NCBI RefSeq assembly: GCF_017794765.1
Contig: NZ_CP051236.1
Coordinates: 2,804,176 to 2,868,175, forward strand
DNA: 64,000 bases
Direction of reading: 5' to 3'
Source: Nitratireductor sp.
GTDB lineage: Bacteria > Pseudomonadota > Alphaproteobacteria > Rhizobiales > Rhizobiaceae
The position numbers and the translations under genes are program-made. A model generated the notes under the pieces. That model was given only the letters and a program-made list of their open reading frames with translations, had not been told where the DNA came from and did not search any database. Below, piece after piece: positions 16,714 to 29,443 of this stretch; the stretch's first letter is position 1, and each line of letters begins with the position of its first letter.

Positions 16714-17367
16714 ATGACGATTGATCCTGAAACCGCCAGGCAGATTGACGAACTATCCCTAAGCAACGACCCTCTCCTTGTGCTGGACGTTGACGACGTG
16801 ATCCTGGAGTTCATCAGACCGTTTCCGGAATACCTGCGCACCCGCGGCTTCGAACTGAAGCTAGAAAGTTTCGGCTTGAACGGAAACGTCGTCGACCTGT
16901 CCTCTGGTAAGCGCGCCAACGACGAAACGGTTGCACAGCTCGTCGATTCCTTCTTCGAGGTTCAGCACGACTGGCAGAAACTCGCCGAAGATGCGTCAGA
17001 AACCATCGCGCGCCTTTCCACTTCGAGCCAGGTTGTGCTCCTGACCGCCATGCCACACCGGTATAGGCAGACGCGGCGCACCTTGCTCGATCAACTTGAA
17101 ATGCACTATCCGCTGCTGACGACTGAACGCGCCAAGGGTCCTGCGATCAAGCGCTTGCGTGGAGAGCATCCCCGCCCCGTCGCCTTCGTGGATGACATGT
17201 ATTACAACCTCGTTTCCGTGCGCGACACGGTCGAGGATGCTCATCTTTTTCATCTCATGGCCGACAATTCCGTCCGCGCGCTCATGCCGCCAATCCCCGA
17301 GGGGATCACGGTGGTGGAGCACTGGAAGGAGGCCGGTGAAAAGATCGCCCGCTCGCTCGCGCTGTAG
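16714..17367 (+). CDS. HAD-like hydrolase-fold protein of unknown substrate
   Basis: The 217-residue protein carries the four landmarks of a HAD phosphohydrolase: LDVDDVIL with the nucleophile aspartate near residue 25, a threonine in VVLLTAMPH (motif II), a lysine in TERAKGPAI (motif III) and the acidic VAFVDDMYYN (motif IV). This suggests an intact phosphatase or phosphotransferase active site. I do not recognize a named subfamily and cannot assign a substrate. It follows the DUF3572 gene closely. Confidence 0.7.
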   Translation: MTIDPETARQIDELSLSNDPLLVLDVDDVILEFIRPFPEYLRTRGFELKLESFGLNGNVVDLSSGKRANDETVAQLVDSFFEVQHDWQKLAEDASETIARLSTSSQVVLLTAMPHRYRQTRRTLLDQLEMHYPLLTTERAKGPAIKRLRGEHPRPVAFVDDMYYNLVSVRDTVEDAHLFHLMADNSVRALMPPIPEGITVVEHWKEAGEKIARSLAL

Positions 17368-17463
17368 CCAAGAAGCTTTCTCACATGGTCATTCGCGGTC
17401 GGAAGCGCTTCGTGCGCCGCCGGAATCTGTTTCGGGCGCGACCTGATGGTACAGCCAGGACGG

Positions 17464-18048
17464 CTACGGAGATTGCAGTGTCAGCCGCATGAGAGGGCGG
17501 CCTGCCTTGCGCTCCACAACCGTCTTGAAACCTGCCTTTTCAAAGACCCGTGTCGCCCCGACGAACAGACCGATGGAGCGCGAATCCTTGGAGTGGGATA
17601 TCGGACAGGCTTCCAGAATACGGGCTCCTTCAAGTCGGGCATGCTTGATCCCCGCAGCAACGAGCTGATGTGACAGCCCCTTTCGTCGCACAGACGGTCT
17701 CAGGAAAAAACAGGATATCGCCCAGACTTCGGGATCTCCGGCATCGCCATCCTCCACCGGTGCTGAAACCCGGCCCCTGTTGTTCCATTCCGGAACGTCA
17801 CCGCGAGGGCCGATCTGCATCCAGCCATCGGCACGGCCGTTCTCAATCAGTAGCAGTCCGGGTGGCGGACCAGCTTCGATCCGCGCCTTGATGTGATCCT
17901 TGTTGCGCTCGCGATTGTTCTCGCGCCGCACCGCCGGCGGCAGCCGGAAATGCGTACACCAGCACCCGTAGCAGGCCCCCTGTTTGCCAAACAGTTCCTC
18001 AAATACCGGTCATCTCTCCGGTGACAGAGGCGCGACTTCATAGACCAC
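17464..18048 (-). pseudogene. GNAT family N-acetyltransferase interrupted by an in-frame stop codon
   Basis: The reading frame can be followed from a GTG at 18048, preceded 5 bases upstream by a strong GGAGGAGG ribosome binding site, through [12 protein letters not shown] to a TGA at 18010-18012, and then without shift through [23 protein letters not shown] into a 155-residue open part (17464-17931). The post-stop peptide continues the normal N-terminus of this acetyltransferase family; the stop stands where a Trp (TGG) would be expected. The rest has the acetyl-CoA binding segment LRPSVRRKGLSHQLV and the C-terminal FEKAGF motif. Without the Cys-rich N-terminal block an internally started protein would be incomplete, so I call it a recent pseudogene. 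Sequencing error or readthrough are alternatives. Confidence 0.7.
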
Positions 18049-18071
18049 CCGGCCCTCCTCCACGCCGCAAC

Positions 18072-18100
18072 TTGTGCTGCGCCGGCGTTTCCAGTAATAT
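18072..18100 (+). promoter_or_regulatory. Candidate dinB promoter
   Basis: TTGTGC (18072-18077) and TAATAT (18095-18100) are separated by 17 bases, a good sigma-70-type arrangement. Transcription would start near 18107, inside the SOS box that follows, giving a leader of about 25 bases before the dinB ATG. Confidence 0.55.
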
Positions 18101-18104
18101 GCAT

Positions 18105-18119
18105 GTTCACTTTATGTTC
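18105..18119 (+). promoter_or_regulatory. LexA (SOS) operator of dinB
   Basis: GTTC at 18105-18108 and GTTC at 18116-18119 are separated by exactly 7 bases. This is a perfect match to the alphaproteobacterial LexA direct-repeat operator GTTC-N7-GTTC. It lies 12 bases before the chosen dinB start and covers the predicted transcription start, so LexA would block initiation. Confidence 0.85.
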
Positions 18120-18131
18120 ACATGGTCCGCC

Positions 18132-19442
18132 ATGCCTGTCAACGCCCTTCCGCACGGCCTTTGTCGTGATTGCCTGAGCCCGGCGCAGACTGCGTCCAGG
18201 CGTTGCCGGTCATGCGGCAGTCCGCGCATACTCGACCATGTGGAACTGGAAAATCTTTTCCTGGCCCATATCGATTGCGATGCCTTTTACGCTGCAGTCG
18301 AAAAGCGTGACAATCCGGCGCTGCGCGACAGGCCCGTTATCATCGGTGGCGGGAAACGGGGGGTCGTGTCGACAGCCTGCTACATTGCCAGGATCAACGG
18401 CGTACGCTCTGCGATGCCCATGTTCAAAGCTCTTGAAGCTTGCCCGGAAGCCATCGTCATCAAGCCCGACATGGAAAAATATGCGCGCGTCGGCCGCCAG
18501 GTACGCTCGATGATGGAAGCGCTCACCCCGATGGTCGAGCCCATTTCCATCGACGAAGCCTTTCTTGACCTTTCCGGTACCGAGAAACTGCACGGCGCTC
18601 CACCGGCACTGGTGCTCGCCCGCTTTGCTCGCCAGGTGGAAGAAGATGTCGGCATCACTGTTTCGGTCGGGCTTTCCTATTGCAAATTCCTGGCCAAGGT
18701 CGCCTCCGATCTGGACAAGCCGAGAGGCTTCTCGGTCATCGGCAAAGCAGAAGCTTTCTCCTTTCTCTCACAAAAGCCTGTAACCCTGATCTGGGGTGTG
18801 GGAAAGGCTTTTGCCGCAACGCTGGCGCGGGACGGACTGAACACCATTGGGCAATTGCAGACCATGGAGCGCGGCGACCTCATGCGCCGCTATGGAACCA
18901 TGGGAGATCGTCTTTATCACCTGTCGCGCGGACTGGACGACCGTAGCGTAAAGCCACGCAGTGAGGCGAAAAGCGTTTCTTCGGAAACCACGTTCAATAT
19001 CGACCTGTCGACTGCGGAGGATCTGGTTCCGGTGCTGCGTGCGCTTTCGGAGCGGGTTTCAGCGCGCCTCAAGAAAGCGGATATTGCAGGCCGTACGATT
19101 GTCCTAAAACTCAAAACCGCCGACTTCCGTATCCGTACGCGCAACCGACAACTGGGAGACCCGACCCGGTTGGCCGACCGGATTTTTCATACCGGGCTCG
19201 AACTGCTGAAGCGCGAAATCGACGGCACTCGCTTTCGCCTGCTCGGCATTGGGGTGAGTGATCTTACGGATGCAGCCAAGGCCGATCCGCCCGATCTTGT
19301 AGACCGCCTTTCCCACAAACGTGCCCTCGCAGAGGGTGCAATGGACAGTCTGCGCGAGAAATTCGGCAAACAGGCCGTTGAGACCGGCTACACTTTCCGA
19401 CAGGGAAAGGCTGGCCGGCCGCAGCGTGATGAAGAGGATTGA
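18132..19442 (+). CDS. dinB: DNA polymerase IV (Y family) with N-terminal Cys4 motif
   Basis: The 436-residue product starts MPVNALPHG at 18132, just after the SOS box. It begins with a short extension holding two CxxC pairs (CRDC and CRSC, about residues 11-32), a zinc-ribbon-like addition found in rhizobial-type Pol IV proteins. The Y-family core follows: [13 protein letters not shown] and SIDEAFLDL carry the three catalytic acidic residues. Then come the helix-hairpin-helix thumb ([16 protein letters not shown]) and the little-finger domain. Pol IV performs translesion synthesis and can introduce mutations. The operator shows induction by DNA damage. The C-terminus shows no clear beta-clamp motif that I can identify with confidence. 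Confidence 0.93.
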   Translation: MPVNALPHGLCRDCLSPAQTASRRCRSCGSPRILDHVELENLFLAHIDCDAFYAAVEKRDNPALRDRPVIIGGGKRGVVSTACYIARINGVRSAMPMFKALEACPEAIVIKPDMEKYARVGRQVRSMMEALTPMVEPISIDEAFLDLSGTEKLHGAPPALVLARFARQVEEDVGITVSVGLSYCKFLAKVASDLDKPRGFSVIGKAEAFSFLSQKPVTLIWGVGKAFAATLARDGLNTIGQLQTMERGDLMRRYGTMGDRLYHLSRGLDDRSVKPRSEAKSVSSETTFNIDLSTAEDLVPVLRALSERVSARLKKADIAGRTIVLKLKTADFRIRTRNRQLGDPTRLADRIFHTGLELLKREIDGTRFRLLGIGVSDLTDAAKADPPDLVDRLSHKRALAEGAMDSLREKFGKQAVETGYTFRQGKAGRPQRDEED

Positions 19443-19503
19443 AAGCCAGGCAGATTGCCGGCTTTTCCTTCTGCGCTCCGCCCGGCTCGGCGGCAATCAG
19501 ACC

Positions 19504-23028
<3,525 letters not shown>

Positions 23029-23130
23029 GAATCGATGCCGTCTCTTTCCTGAAGACTCAGATCGACATTGTTCCGTATTGAGCATCGAGCGTAAAGGCCG
23101 ACGCTCGGCCGCCAACGACTTATTCAGGGG

Positions 23131-23817
23131 TCAGATCGCCGGTGCAGGTACCAGAACCCGATCGATCGCAGAGGTAAGCTGCGAAAGCCGCTCCACAACA
23201 GCCACTGCACCAGCCTCTTCGAGTTCAGCCCTGTCACCGAACCCCCACAATACGCCGATGGTCGGAACGCCGTTGGCATTGCCACCGGCGACATCATGAA
23301 GCCGGTCTCCGATCATGACGACGTTTGACGGATCGATGGGTTCGGTCGCCAGAATATGCCGGATCAGGTCCGCCTTGTTTGAGTTACTCCCATCGGGCGC
23401 GGAACCATGAATGGCATGAAAATATTCCGAGAGGCCGAAATGGGCGATGATGTCTTTGCTGTAACGCTCCAGCTTCGATGTCGCCACCGACAGAAAATAC
23501 CCCGCCTCAACGCAATGGGCGAGCACATCCTTGATGCCGGGGATCAGTTCGTTTTCGAACTTACCGATCCGCTGATAGCGTTCACGATAGTGCCCGACCG
23601 CCTCCCATATGCGCGCGTTGTCATCCGTTTCCAGAAAGTCGGCGAATGTTACCTGCAAGGGCGGTCCGATGTGAGATCGGATCGCATCATCATCCGGAGC
23701 CCTGCATCCCATCTTCTCCATCGCATGGCGGATACAGTTCGATATTCCTGCGAACGGGTTGGTCAACGTGCCATCGAGATCGAACAGCACCGCTGCCCGC
23801 ATGGTTCCTTCCGCCAT
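23131..23817 (-). CDS. HAD family hydrolase (phosphoglycolate phosphatase-like)
   Basis: The frame encodes 228 residues from ATG 23817; the second ATG at 23802 begins MRAAVLFDLDG and may be the true start. The motifs are FDLDGTLTNP with the nucleophile aspartate, VATSKLERY (motif II/III region) and MIGDRLHDVAGG (motif IV), with the alpha-helical cap of the Gph type between the first two. Members remove phosphate from phosphoglycolate or related small metabolites; the substrate here is not certain. The stop of the upstream carboxylase gene is 13 bases from this start, implying co-transcription. Confidence 0.87.
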   Translation of the reverse strand: MAEGTMRAAVLFDLDGTLTNPFAGISNCIRHAMEKMGCRAPDDDAIRSHIGPPLQVTFADFLETDDNARIWEAVGHYRERYQRIGKFENELIPGIKDVLAHCVEAGYFLSVATSKLERYSKDIIAHFGLSEYFHAIHGSAPDGSNSNKADLIRHILATEPIDPSNVVMIGDRLHDVAGGNANGVPTIGVLWGFGDRAELEEAGAVAVVERLSQLTSAIDRVLVPAPAI

Positions 23818-23830
23818 TCAGAAAAAGCTC

Positions 23831-25843
23831 CTATTCGAATTCCATGATGACCGCGTCCACGGCGAGACTGTCACCCGGCGCAGCGTTGATCTTCGATACC
23901 GTGGCATCACGCTCCGCACGCAGCACGTTTTCCATCTTCATCGCTTCCACAACCGCCAGTGTCTCACCGGCTTTGACCTCCTGCCCCTCGCTCACCGCGA
24001 TGGATACCACGAGCCCCGGCATCGGGCAGAGCAGCATCTTCGATGTATCCGGCGCTTCACGCACCGGCATCAACCGATCGAGTTCAGCAATTCTTGGCAA
24101 CATGACGCGAGCGTCGGCAGAGACACCCTGCCACGCGAGCTTCACACCATTCAGAATAGGCCGCACCTGAACGGCAACGGCACGGCCATTGACCTCCCCT
24201 TCCCAGACCGGCTCTCCAGGTCGCCAACTGGAGCGCACCGTCAGTGGATCAGCACCGTCGATTTGAATGTCCATTTCCAGCGGGATCGAAATCATGCCTT
24301 CGACAACACTGACGGAAAGGTAATCGTCGTCCAGTCGCACCACCCAATCCCGCTTCAACTCGCCCGAGTGAGGCGCCAGCCGGTCAGCCAGTCGGTCCAG
24401 CCGGTCACGCCGCAGAAGTTCCACGGCGAGCGCCACTGCGGCGAGGACCACCCGCTCCCCTGCCATGGGACGAGGTGGCGAGAATCCCTCAGAGAACTCC
24501 TCGGCGATAAAGCCCGTCGACAGGCGTCCCTCACGCCAGCGTGGATGGCTCATCAGCGCGGCAAGAAAAGGAATGTTGTGTTCGATACCGTCGATGACAA
24601 AACGATCCAGCGCTTCACTCATCGCGTTGATCGCGTCCAGGCGTTCGGGTGCCCAGGTGCACAGCTTGGCGATCATCGGGTCGTAGAACATGGAGATTTC
24701 CGAGCCCTCGGTGACACCAGTGTCGTTACGCAGCACTGCGTCCCCAAAGCGCCCTTCCCGTGGTGGGCGATACCGTGTCAACCGGCCGATGGAAGGCAGA
24801 AAGTTGCGCACCGGATCCTCGGCATAGATACGGCTTTCAATGGCCCAGCCATTGAGCTTTACATCCGCCTGTCCAAAGGACAGCGCCTCTCCCGCCGCCA
24901 CCCGCAGCATCTGCTCCACCAGATCGATGCCGGTGACAAGCTCTGTCACGGGATGTTCCACCTGAAGGCGTGTGTTCATTTCCAGAAAATAGAAATTCCG
25001 GTTCTTGTCGACGATGAACTCGACCGTGCCAGCACTCTGATAATCAACGGCTTTTGCGAGCGCCACCGATTGTGCACCCATGGCAGCGCGGGTCTCCGCA
25101 TCGAGAAATGGGGACGGCGCTTCCTCCACCACTTTCTGATTGCGGCGCTGAATGGAGCATTCGCGCTCACCGAGGTAAAGGCAGTTGCCATGCGCGTCGG
25201 CCAACACCTGAATTTCAATGTGCCGCGGCTCTTCGACAAACTTTTCGATGAAAATGCGGTCATCGCCGAAAGACGATGCTGCCTCTGATTTCGAGCGTTC
25301 AAAACCTTCACGCGCTTCCGCATCGTTCCACGCGATCCGCATGCCCTTGCCGCCACCGCCCGCCGATGCCTTGATCATCACCGGATAACCGATTTCACCG
25401 GCGATCTTCACCGCATGTTCGGCGTCTTCGATCAGGCCCATGAAACCCGGAACCGTTGACACCCCGGCCTCTGCGGCAATCTTCTTGGACGTGATCTTGT
25501 CGCCCATGGCCTGAATGGCCTTCGGTTTGGGTCCGATGAAAACAATCCCCTCCGCCTCAAGCTTCTCGCAGAAGGCGGCATTTTCGGACAGAAACCCGTA
25601 ACCCGGATGAACGGCTTCAGCGCCGGTTTGCTTGCATGCGGCAATGATCCGTTCACCCAACAGATAGCTCTGATTGGCGGCGGCCGGGCCGATATGCACC
25701 GCCTCGTCTGCCATCTCCACATGTACGGCGTCCGCATCGGCATCGGAATAGACTGCAACGGTCGCTATGCCCATGCGCTTTGCTGTCTTCATCACCCGGC
25801 AGGCGATTTCACCGCGGTTGGCAACGAGGATCTTCTTGAACAT
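23831..25843 (-). CDS. pccA: Acyl-CoA carboxylase biotin-containing alpha subunit (probably propionyl-CoA carboxylase)
   Basis: The 670-residue protein has the fused biotin carboxylase and biotin carrier layout. It starts [17 protein letters not shown], then has the ATP-grasp lid [14 protein letters not shown], the [14 protein letters not shown] catalytic block, a BT-linker region, and a C-terminal biotinyl domain with the lysine in EAMKMENV. Its length and domain set match PccA, which carboxylates propionyl-CoA to methylmalonyl-CoA together with a PccB subunit encoded elsewhere; methylcrotonyl-CoA carboxylase alpha is the main alternative. Odd-chain fatty acid and amino acid breakdown would supply substrate. 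It is divergent from frmA, with a perfect palindrome in the gap. Confidence 0.9.
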   Translation of the reverse strand: MFKKILVANRGEIACRVMKTAKRMGIATVAVYSDADADAVHVEMADEAVHIGPAAANQSYLLGERIIAACKQTGAEAVHPGYGFLSENAAFCEKLEAEGIVFIGPKPKAIQAMGDKITSKKIAAEAGVSTVPGFMGLIEDAEHAVKIAGEIGYPVMIKASAGGGGKGMRIAWNDAEAREGFERSKSEAASSFGDDRIFIEKFVEEPRHIEIQVLADAHGNCLYLGERECSIQRRNQKVVEEAPSPFLDAETRAAMGAQSVALAKAVDYQSAGTVEFIVDKNRNFYFLEMNTRLQVEHPVTELVTGIDLVEQMLRVAAGEALSFGQADVKLNGWAIESRIYAEDPVRNFLPSIGRLTRYRPPREGRFGDAVLRNDTGVTEGSEISMFYDPMIAKLCTWAPERLDAINAMSEALDRFVIDGIEHNIPFLAALMSHPRWREGRLSTGFIAEEFSEGFSPPRPMAGERVVLAAVALAVELLRRDRLDRLADRLAPHSGELKRDWVVRLDDDYLSVSVVEGMISIPLEMDIQIDGADPLTVRSSWRPGEPVWEGEVNGRAVAVQVRPILNGVKLAWQGVSADARVMLPRIAELDRLMPVREAPDTSKMLLCPMPGLVVSIAVSEGQEVKAGETLAVVEAMKMENVLRAERDATVSKINAAPGDSLAVDAVIMEFE

Positions 25844-25919
25844 GAACGGTGTTTCCCCCCAGCGAACAGCTTTGTCACTGTTCTATGGCCTTGCATGCTC
25901 GTGCTCAAGCGTTTCCCGA

Positions 25920-25937
25920 GCTTCTCGCACGAGAAGC
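25920..25937. promoter_or_regulatory. Palindromic operator-like site between pccA and frmA
   Basis: GCTTCTCG (25920-25927), a 2-base centre and CGAGAAGC (25930-25937) form a perfect 18-base palindrome in the 196-base divergent intergenic region. A second, degenerate element at 25944-25959 shares the core TTCTCGCA when read on the minus strand. Two adjacent dyads between divergent genes suggest a repressor or activator binding region; the protein is unknown. Confidence 0.4.
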
Positions 25938-26039
25938 GGGTTTGTCTCTTTGCGAGAACCTGCTGCCCGATCGGGCTTGCGGTCCAAAACGATTCCTGAA
26001 ACTTTCGTTGTAGATTCCGGACTTGCAGGAGAAGTGTCC

Positions 26040-27167
26040 ATGAAATCCCGTGCCGCTGTTGCCGTTCAGGCAGGAAAACCACTTGAAGTCATGGAAGTGG
26101 ACCTCGATGGTCCTCGCCACGGCGAAGTGTTGATCGAGGTGAAGGCAACCGGCATCTGCCATACGGATGAATTCACTCTGTCGGGCGCCGATCCCGAAGG
26201 CATTTTCCCGGCGATTCTGGGCCATGAAGGTGCTGGCATTGTCGTCGATGTAGGCCCTGGCGTGACAAGCCTCAAAAAGGGCGATCACGTCATCCCGCTC
26301 TACACGCCCGAGTGCCGTGAATGCCCGTCCTGCCTGTCGCAGAAAACCAATCTTTGCACCGCTATCCGCTCCACCCAGGGCCAGGGGCTGATGCCGGATG
26401 GCACGAGCCGATTCTCCATCAACGGCGAGAAATTGCATCACTATATGGGCTGCTCGACATTCTCGAACTTCACTGTGCTGCCCGAGATCGCGGTGGCGAA
26501 GGTCAATCCCGACGCCCCCTTTGACAAGATCTGCTATATCGGCTGCGGCGTGACCACGGGTGTCGGCGCCGTCATCAACACGGCCAGGGTGGAAATCGGC
26601 GCGACCGCCATCGTGTTCGGCCTCGGCGGCATCGGCCTCAATGTCATTCAGGGCCTGCGGCTTGCCGGAGCCGACATGATCATTGGCGTCGACCTCAACA
26701 ATGACAAGAAGCCGTGGGGCGAAAAATTCGGCATGACGCATTTCGTCAATCCGAAGGAAGTCGGCGAAGACCTCGTTCCATATCTCGTCAACCTGACCAG
26801 GCGCGGCGCGGATCAGATCGGCGGCGCGGACTACACGTTCGATTGCACGGGCAATGTCCATGTCATGCGTCAGGCGCTGGAAAGCGCGCATCGCGGCTGG
26901 GGCGAGTCCATCATCATCGGCGTGGCCGGCGCGGGTCAGGAAATCTCCACCCGTCCCTTTCAGCTCGTCACCGGTCGCACCTGGAAAGGCACTGCCTTCG
27001 GTGGCGCGCGCGGCCGCACCGACGTGCCCAAGATCGTCGACTGGTACATGGAGGGCAAGATCGACATCGACCCGATGATCACGCACACGCTTTCGCTCGA
27101 CGAGATCAACAAGGGCTTCGATCTCATGCATGCGGGCGAATCCATCCGCTCCGTGGTGGTCTACTGA
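26040..27167 (+). CDS. frmA: S-(hydroxymethyl)glutathione dehydrogenase / class III alcohol dehydrogenase
   Basis: Translation from ATG 26040, with AGGAGA about 8 bases upstream, gives 375 residues, the standard class III length. The catalytic zinc ligands lie in [20 protein letters not shown] and the later IGCGVTTG block. The structural zinc cysteines are in [15 protein letters not shown], and the NAD-binding fold has [12 protein letters not shown]. The enzyme oxidizes S-hydroxymethylglutathione, formed from formaldehyde and glutathione, to S-formylglutathione, and can also reduce S-nitrosoglutathione. The next-but-one gene, fghA, encodes the following step, so this is the glutathione-dependent formaldehyde detoxification operon. 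Confidence 0.96.
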   Translation: MKSRAAVAVQAGKPLEVMEVDLDGPRHGEVLIEVKATGICHTDEFTLSGADPEGIFPAILGHEGAGIVVDVGPGVTSLKKGDHVIPLYTPECRECPSCLSQKTNLCTAIRSTQGQGLMPDGTSRFSINGEKLHHYMGCSTFSNFTVLPEIAVAKVNPDAPFDKICYIGCGVTTGVGAVINTARVEIGATAIVFGLGGIGLNVIQGLRLAGADMIIGVDLNNDKKPWGEKFGMTHFVNPKEVGEDLVPYLVNLTRRGADQIGGADYTFDCTGNVHVMRQALESAHRGWGESIIIGVAGAGQEISTRPFQLVTGRTWKGTAFGGARGRTDVPKIVDWYMEGKIDIDPMITHTLSLDEINKGFDLMHAGESIRSVVVY

Positions 27168-27177
27168 GGCCATCACC

Positions 27178-27636
27178 TTGACCACCATCTATGTGGATGC
27201 AGATGCCTGTCCGGTGAAGCCGGAAGCAGCCCGTGTCGCCGAGCGGCACGGGCTTGTCATCGTCTATGTCTCGAATGGCGGGCTGCGCCCTTCACGCGAT
27301 CCCATGGTGCGGCATGTGGTGGTGCCCGGCACCGCCGACGCCGCCGACGACTGGATCGCGGAGAATGCCGTTAAGGGCGACATCGCCATCACGGCCGATG
27401 TGCCGCTGGCCGCCCGCCTCGTTCAAAGGGACGTGCATGTGCTTGGCCCCACCGGCCGGCCGTTCACGCCAGAAACCATCGGCATGGCGGTTGCCATGCG
27501 CAACCTCAAGCAGGATCTCCGCGAATCCGGAGAGATCAAGGGATACAACCCCGGTTTCACCGCCCGCGACCGCTCCGATTTTCTGCAGGCGCTCGACCGC
27601 ACCGTGCGGCGCGCCGTGAAAGAACAAAGGGACTGA
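27178..27636 (+). CDS. YaiI/YqxD family (DUF188) protein
   Basis: The most likely start is the TTG at 27178 (MTTIYVDADACPVK), after TGAGG, giving 152 residues as usual for the family; an in-frame ATG at 27130 lies inside frmA. The DADACPVK start and the PTGRPFTPETIGMAVAMRNL block are diagnostic. The fold is thought to be PIN-like, and no function is proven. It sits 10 bases after frmA and 4 bases before fghA, so all three genes are one operon. Confidence 0.9.
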   Translation: MTTIYVDADACPVKPEAARVAERHGLVIVYVSNGGLRPSRDPMVRHVVVPGTADAADDWIAENAVKGDIAITADVPLAARLVQRDVHVLGPTGRPFTPETIGMAVAMRNLKQDLRESGEIKGYNPGFTARDRSDFLQALDRTVRRAVKEQRD

Positions 27637-27640
27637 ACCT

Positions 27641-28480
27641 ATGAAAACCGTCTCCACCGCCCGCTCGCACGGCGGGGTTCAGGGCGTTTACAGCCATGCA
27701 TCTAAGACCTGCCAGTGCGACATGACCTTCGCCGTCTTCATGCCTCCTCAGTCCGCTGATGGTCCCCGCCCCGTTCTGTGGTATCTGTCCGGCCTCACCT
27801 GCACGCATGCGAATGTCATGGACAAGGGCGAATACCGGCGCATGGCGGCAGAGCACGGCCTGATCATCGTCTGCCCGGACACGAGCCCGCGCGGCGATCA
27901 CGTGCCGGACGAGGCGGACAACTGGCAATTCGGCGAAGGTGCCGGGTTCTACGTGGACGCCACACAGGAGCCTTTCGCCCAGAACTACCGCATGTATTCC
28001 TACATCACAGAGGAACTGCCGGCGCTGATCGCAAAGAAATTCCCGGCTGATATGAGCCACCAGGGCATTTTCGGCCACTCCATGGGCGGGCACGGCGCGC
28101 TGACCATCGCGCTTAAAAACCCCGACCGGTTCAAAAGCTGCTCTGCCTTCGCTCCCATCGTCGAACCCTCGACAGCAGACTGGTCGAAACCGGCTCTTGA
28201 AAAATATCTCGGAGAGGACCCGGCGGTTTGGCGCCAATACGACGCCTGCGCACTTGTGGCCGATGGCGCACGCTTTCCCGAACTCCTCATCGATCAGGGT
28301 TCGGCAGACGGTTTCCTTGACGAGGGTCTGCGGCCATGGCTGTTCGAAAAGGCATGCGCGAAGGCGGGCATTCCGCTCACGCTCAACATGCGCGAGGGCT
28401 ATGACCACTCCTATTTGTTTATCTCGACCTTCATGAATGACCACCTCGACTGGCACGCCAGGCGCCTTGCTGGCGATTGA
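27641..28480 (+). CDS. fghA: S-formylglutathione hydrolase
   Basis: The 279-residue esterase D family protein hydrolyses S-formylglutathione to formate and glutathione. The nucleophile serine is in the elbow FGHSMGGHGAL, with the acid near DQGSADGFL and the histidine in YDHSYLFI completing the triad. The N-terminal SGLTCTHANVMDKGEYRR block is typical of the family. A ribosome binding site AAAGGGA precedes the ATG. Position downstream of frmA and yaiI supports the assignment. Confidence 0.96.
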   Translation: MKTVSTARSHGGVQGVYSHASKTCQCDMTFAVFMPPQSADGPRPVLWYLSGLTCTHANVMDKGEYRRMAAEHGLIIVCPDTSPRGDHVPDEADNWQFGEGAGFYVDATQEPFAQNYRMYSYITEELPALIAKKFPADMSHQGIFGHSMGGHGALTIALKNPDRFKSCSAFAPIVEPSTADWSKPALEKYLGEDPAVWRQYDACALVADGARFPELLIDQGSADGFLDEGLRPWLFEKACAKAGIPLTLNMREGYDHSYLFISTFMNDHLDWHARRLAGD

Positions 28481-28690
28481 GCTGATTCAACGCATGAAAC
28501 CCATGAATCATCCTCTTACCTTTTTTACCTAAATCACTGTCACAAAAAGCGTTTTAGCCTCACGACAAGCGGCGCGGCGACACAAACTTGTGCCGGCGCG
28601 TCGCTTCCGGCATGCTTCCTCGCGAAATCCCGCCATCAGGCGGGGGCATCCAGCCAACGATGTTCGTTTAAAAATCGGAGGTGCCGACTG

Positions 28691-29074
28691 GTGCAGGACA
28701 CCGCACACATCTATGCAGAGTCACCCGACCGGGACACGATGGGGGGGCGTCTTTCCAGGGCTCGCGACGCCATGGGCCTCTCGGTTTCAGAGCTTGCCCG
28801 TCGCCTCGGCGTCAAGGCCGCGACGATCCAGGCGTGGGAAAGCGATCGATCTCAGCCCCGTGCCAACCGTCTGGCCATGCTCGCAGGCGTTCTGAATGTA
28901 AGCCTTTCCTGGCTCCTGCACGGCGTCGGCGTCTCGCCTGTTGACGAAAGCCGCTCGGAACTCGTGAACGCGGTTTCAGCCAATCTGAAACGCATCCGCA
29001 AGCTCCAGGAAGAAACCAATCGTATCATCGCCCGGATCGAGACGGATCTTGCCCGTGCGCAAGGCGCCGGCTGA
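28691..29074 (+). CDS. XRE-type helix-turn-helix transcriptional regulator
   Basis: Translation starts at GTG 28691, with GGAGGTG about 7 bases upstream, and gives 127 residues. Residues about 19-73 form a Cro/C1-type DNA-binding domain (LSVSELARRLGVKAATIQAWESDRSQPR). The C-terminal part (about 95-122) looks like a short coiled coil that could mediate dimerization. No ligand domain is visible. It stands alone, upstream of the glycine riboswitch. It may control its own gene or nearby genes, but nothing in the sequence shows its target. Confidence 0.85.
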   Translation: MQDTAHIYAESPDRDTMGGRLSRARDAMGLSVSELARRLGVKAATIQAWESDRSQPRANRLAMLAGVLNVSLSWLLHGVGVSPVDESRSELVNAVSANLKRIRKLQEETNRIIARIETDLARAQGAG

Positions 29075-29204
29075 CCCAGGAATGCAGGTCGGTGAGGCAT
29101 TGTGCACAGAAAGCGTGATGCCAAAACAACAGTCAGCGTTATGGCAGGTGACAAACACCGCGGCCTGCGCTAGTTTCCAGCCGTCGAGGGCAGAAGCCCT
29201 GCCT

Positions 29205-29400
29205 GTCTGCGGGAGAGAGCCAAACCGGCATGTGCCGGAGCGGACGCCGAAGGGGAAATCGCCCGAAATCTCTCAGGCAAAAGAACCGTAGGCGGGCCAA
29301 GACACTCTGGAAAGTCGGGGAGCGATCCCCGCGCCGAAGGTGTAAGCGTGGTCGACAGGGTTCCGGCTGCGCGAGTCTCTCAGGCTTCCGACAGAGGGGC
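29205..29400 (+). ncRNA. Tandem glycine riboswitch upstream of gcvT
   Basis: Two consecutive glycine aptamers can be recognized. The first (about 29205-29292) has GGGAGAGA, the GCCGAAGGGGAAA core and CTCTCAGGCAAAAG. The second (about 29301-29400) has ACTCTGGAAAGTC, GCGCCGAAGGTG and TCTCTCAGGC. The conserved strands and tandem layout match the known class that turns on glycine cleavage genes when glycine is abundant. It ends about 45 bases before gcvT, so switching could act on transcription or on the gcvT ribosome binding site. Confidence 0.93.
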
Positions 29401-29443
29401 ACGAACATGTCGCTGATCGCGGCATGCGTGCGATTCTGGAGGA

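Noticed and set aside
17847..18155. A 102-codon minus-strand frame overlapping the GNAT start and dinB promoter
   Set aside because: It is out of frame with the acetyltransferase and shows no family features; it is explained by overlap with the GNAT pseudogene.
25905..27188. A 427-codon minus-strand open frame antisense to frmA
   Set aside because: The plus-strand frame encodes an unmistakable class III alcohol dehydrogenase; the antisense product has the His/Asp/Ala-rich composition of a mirrored GC-rich gene.
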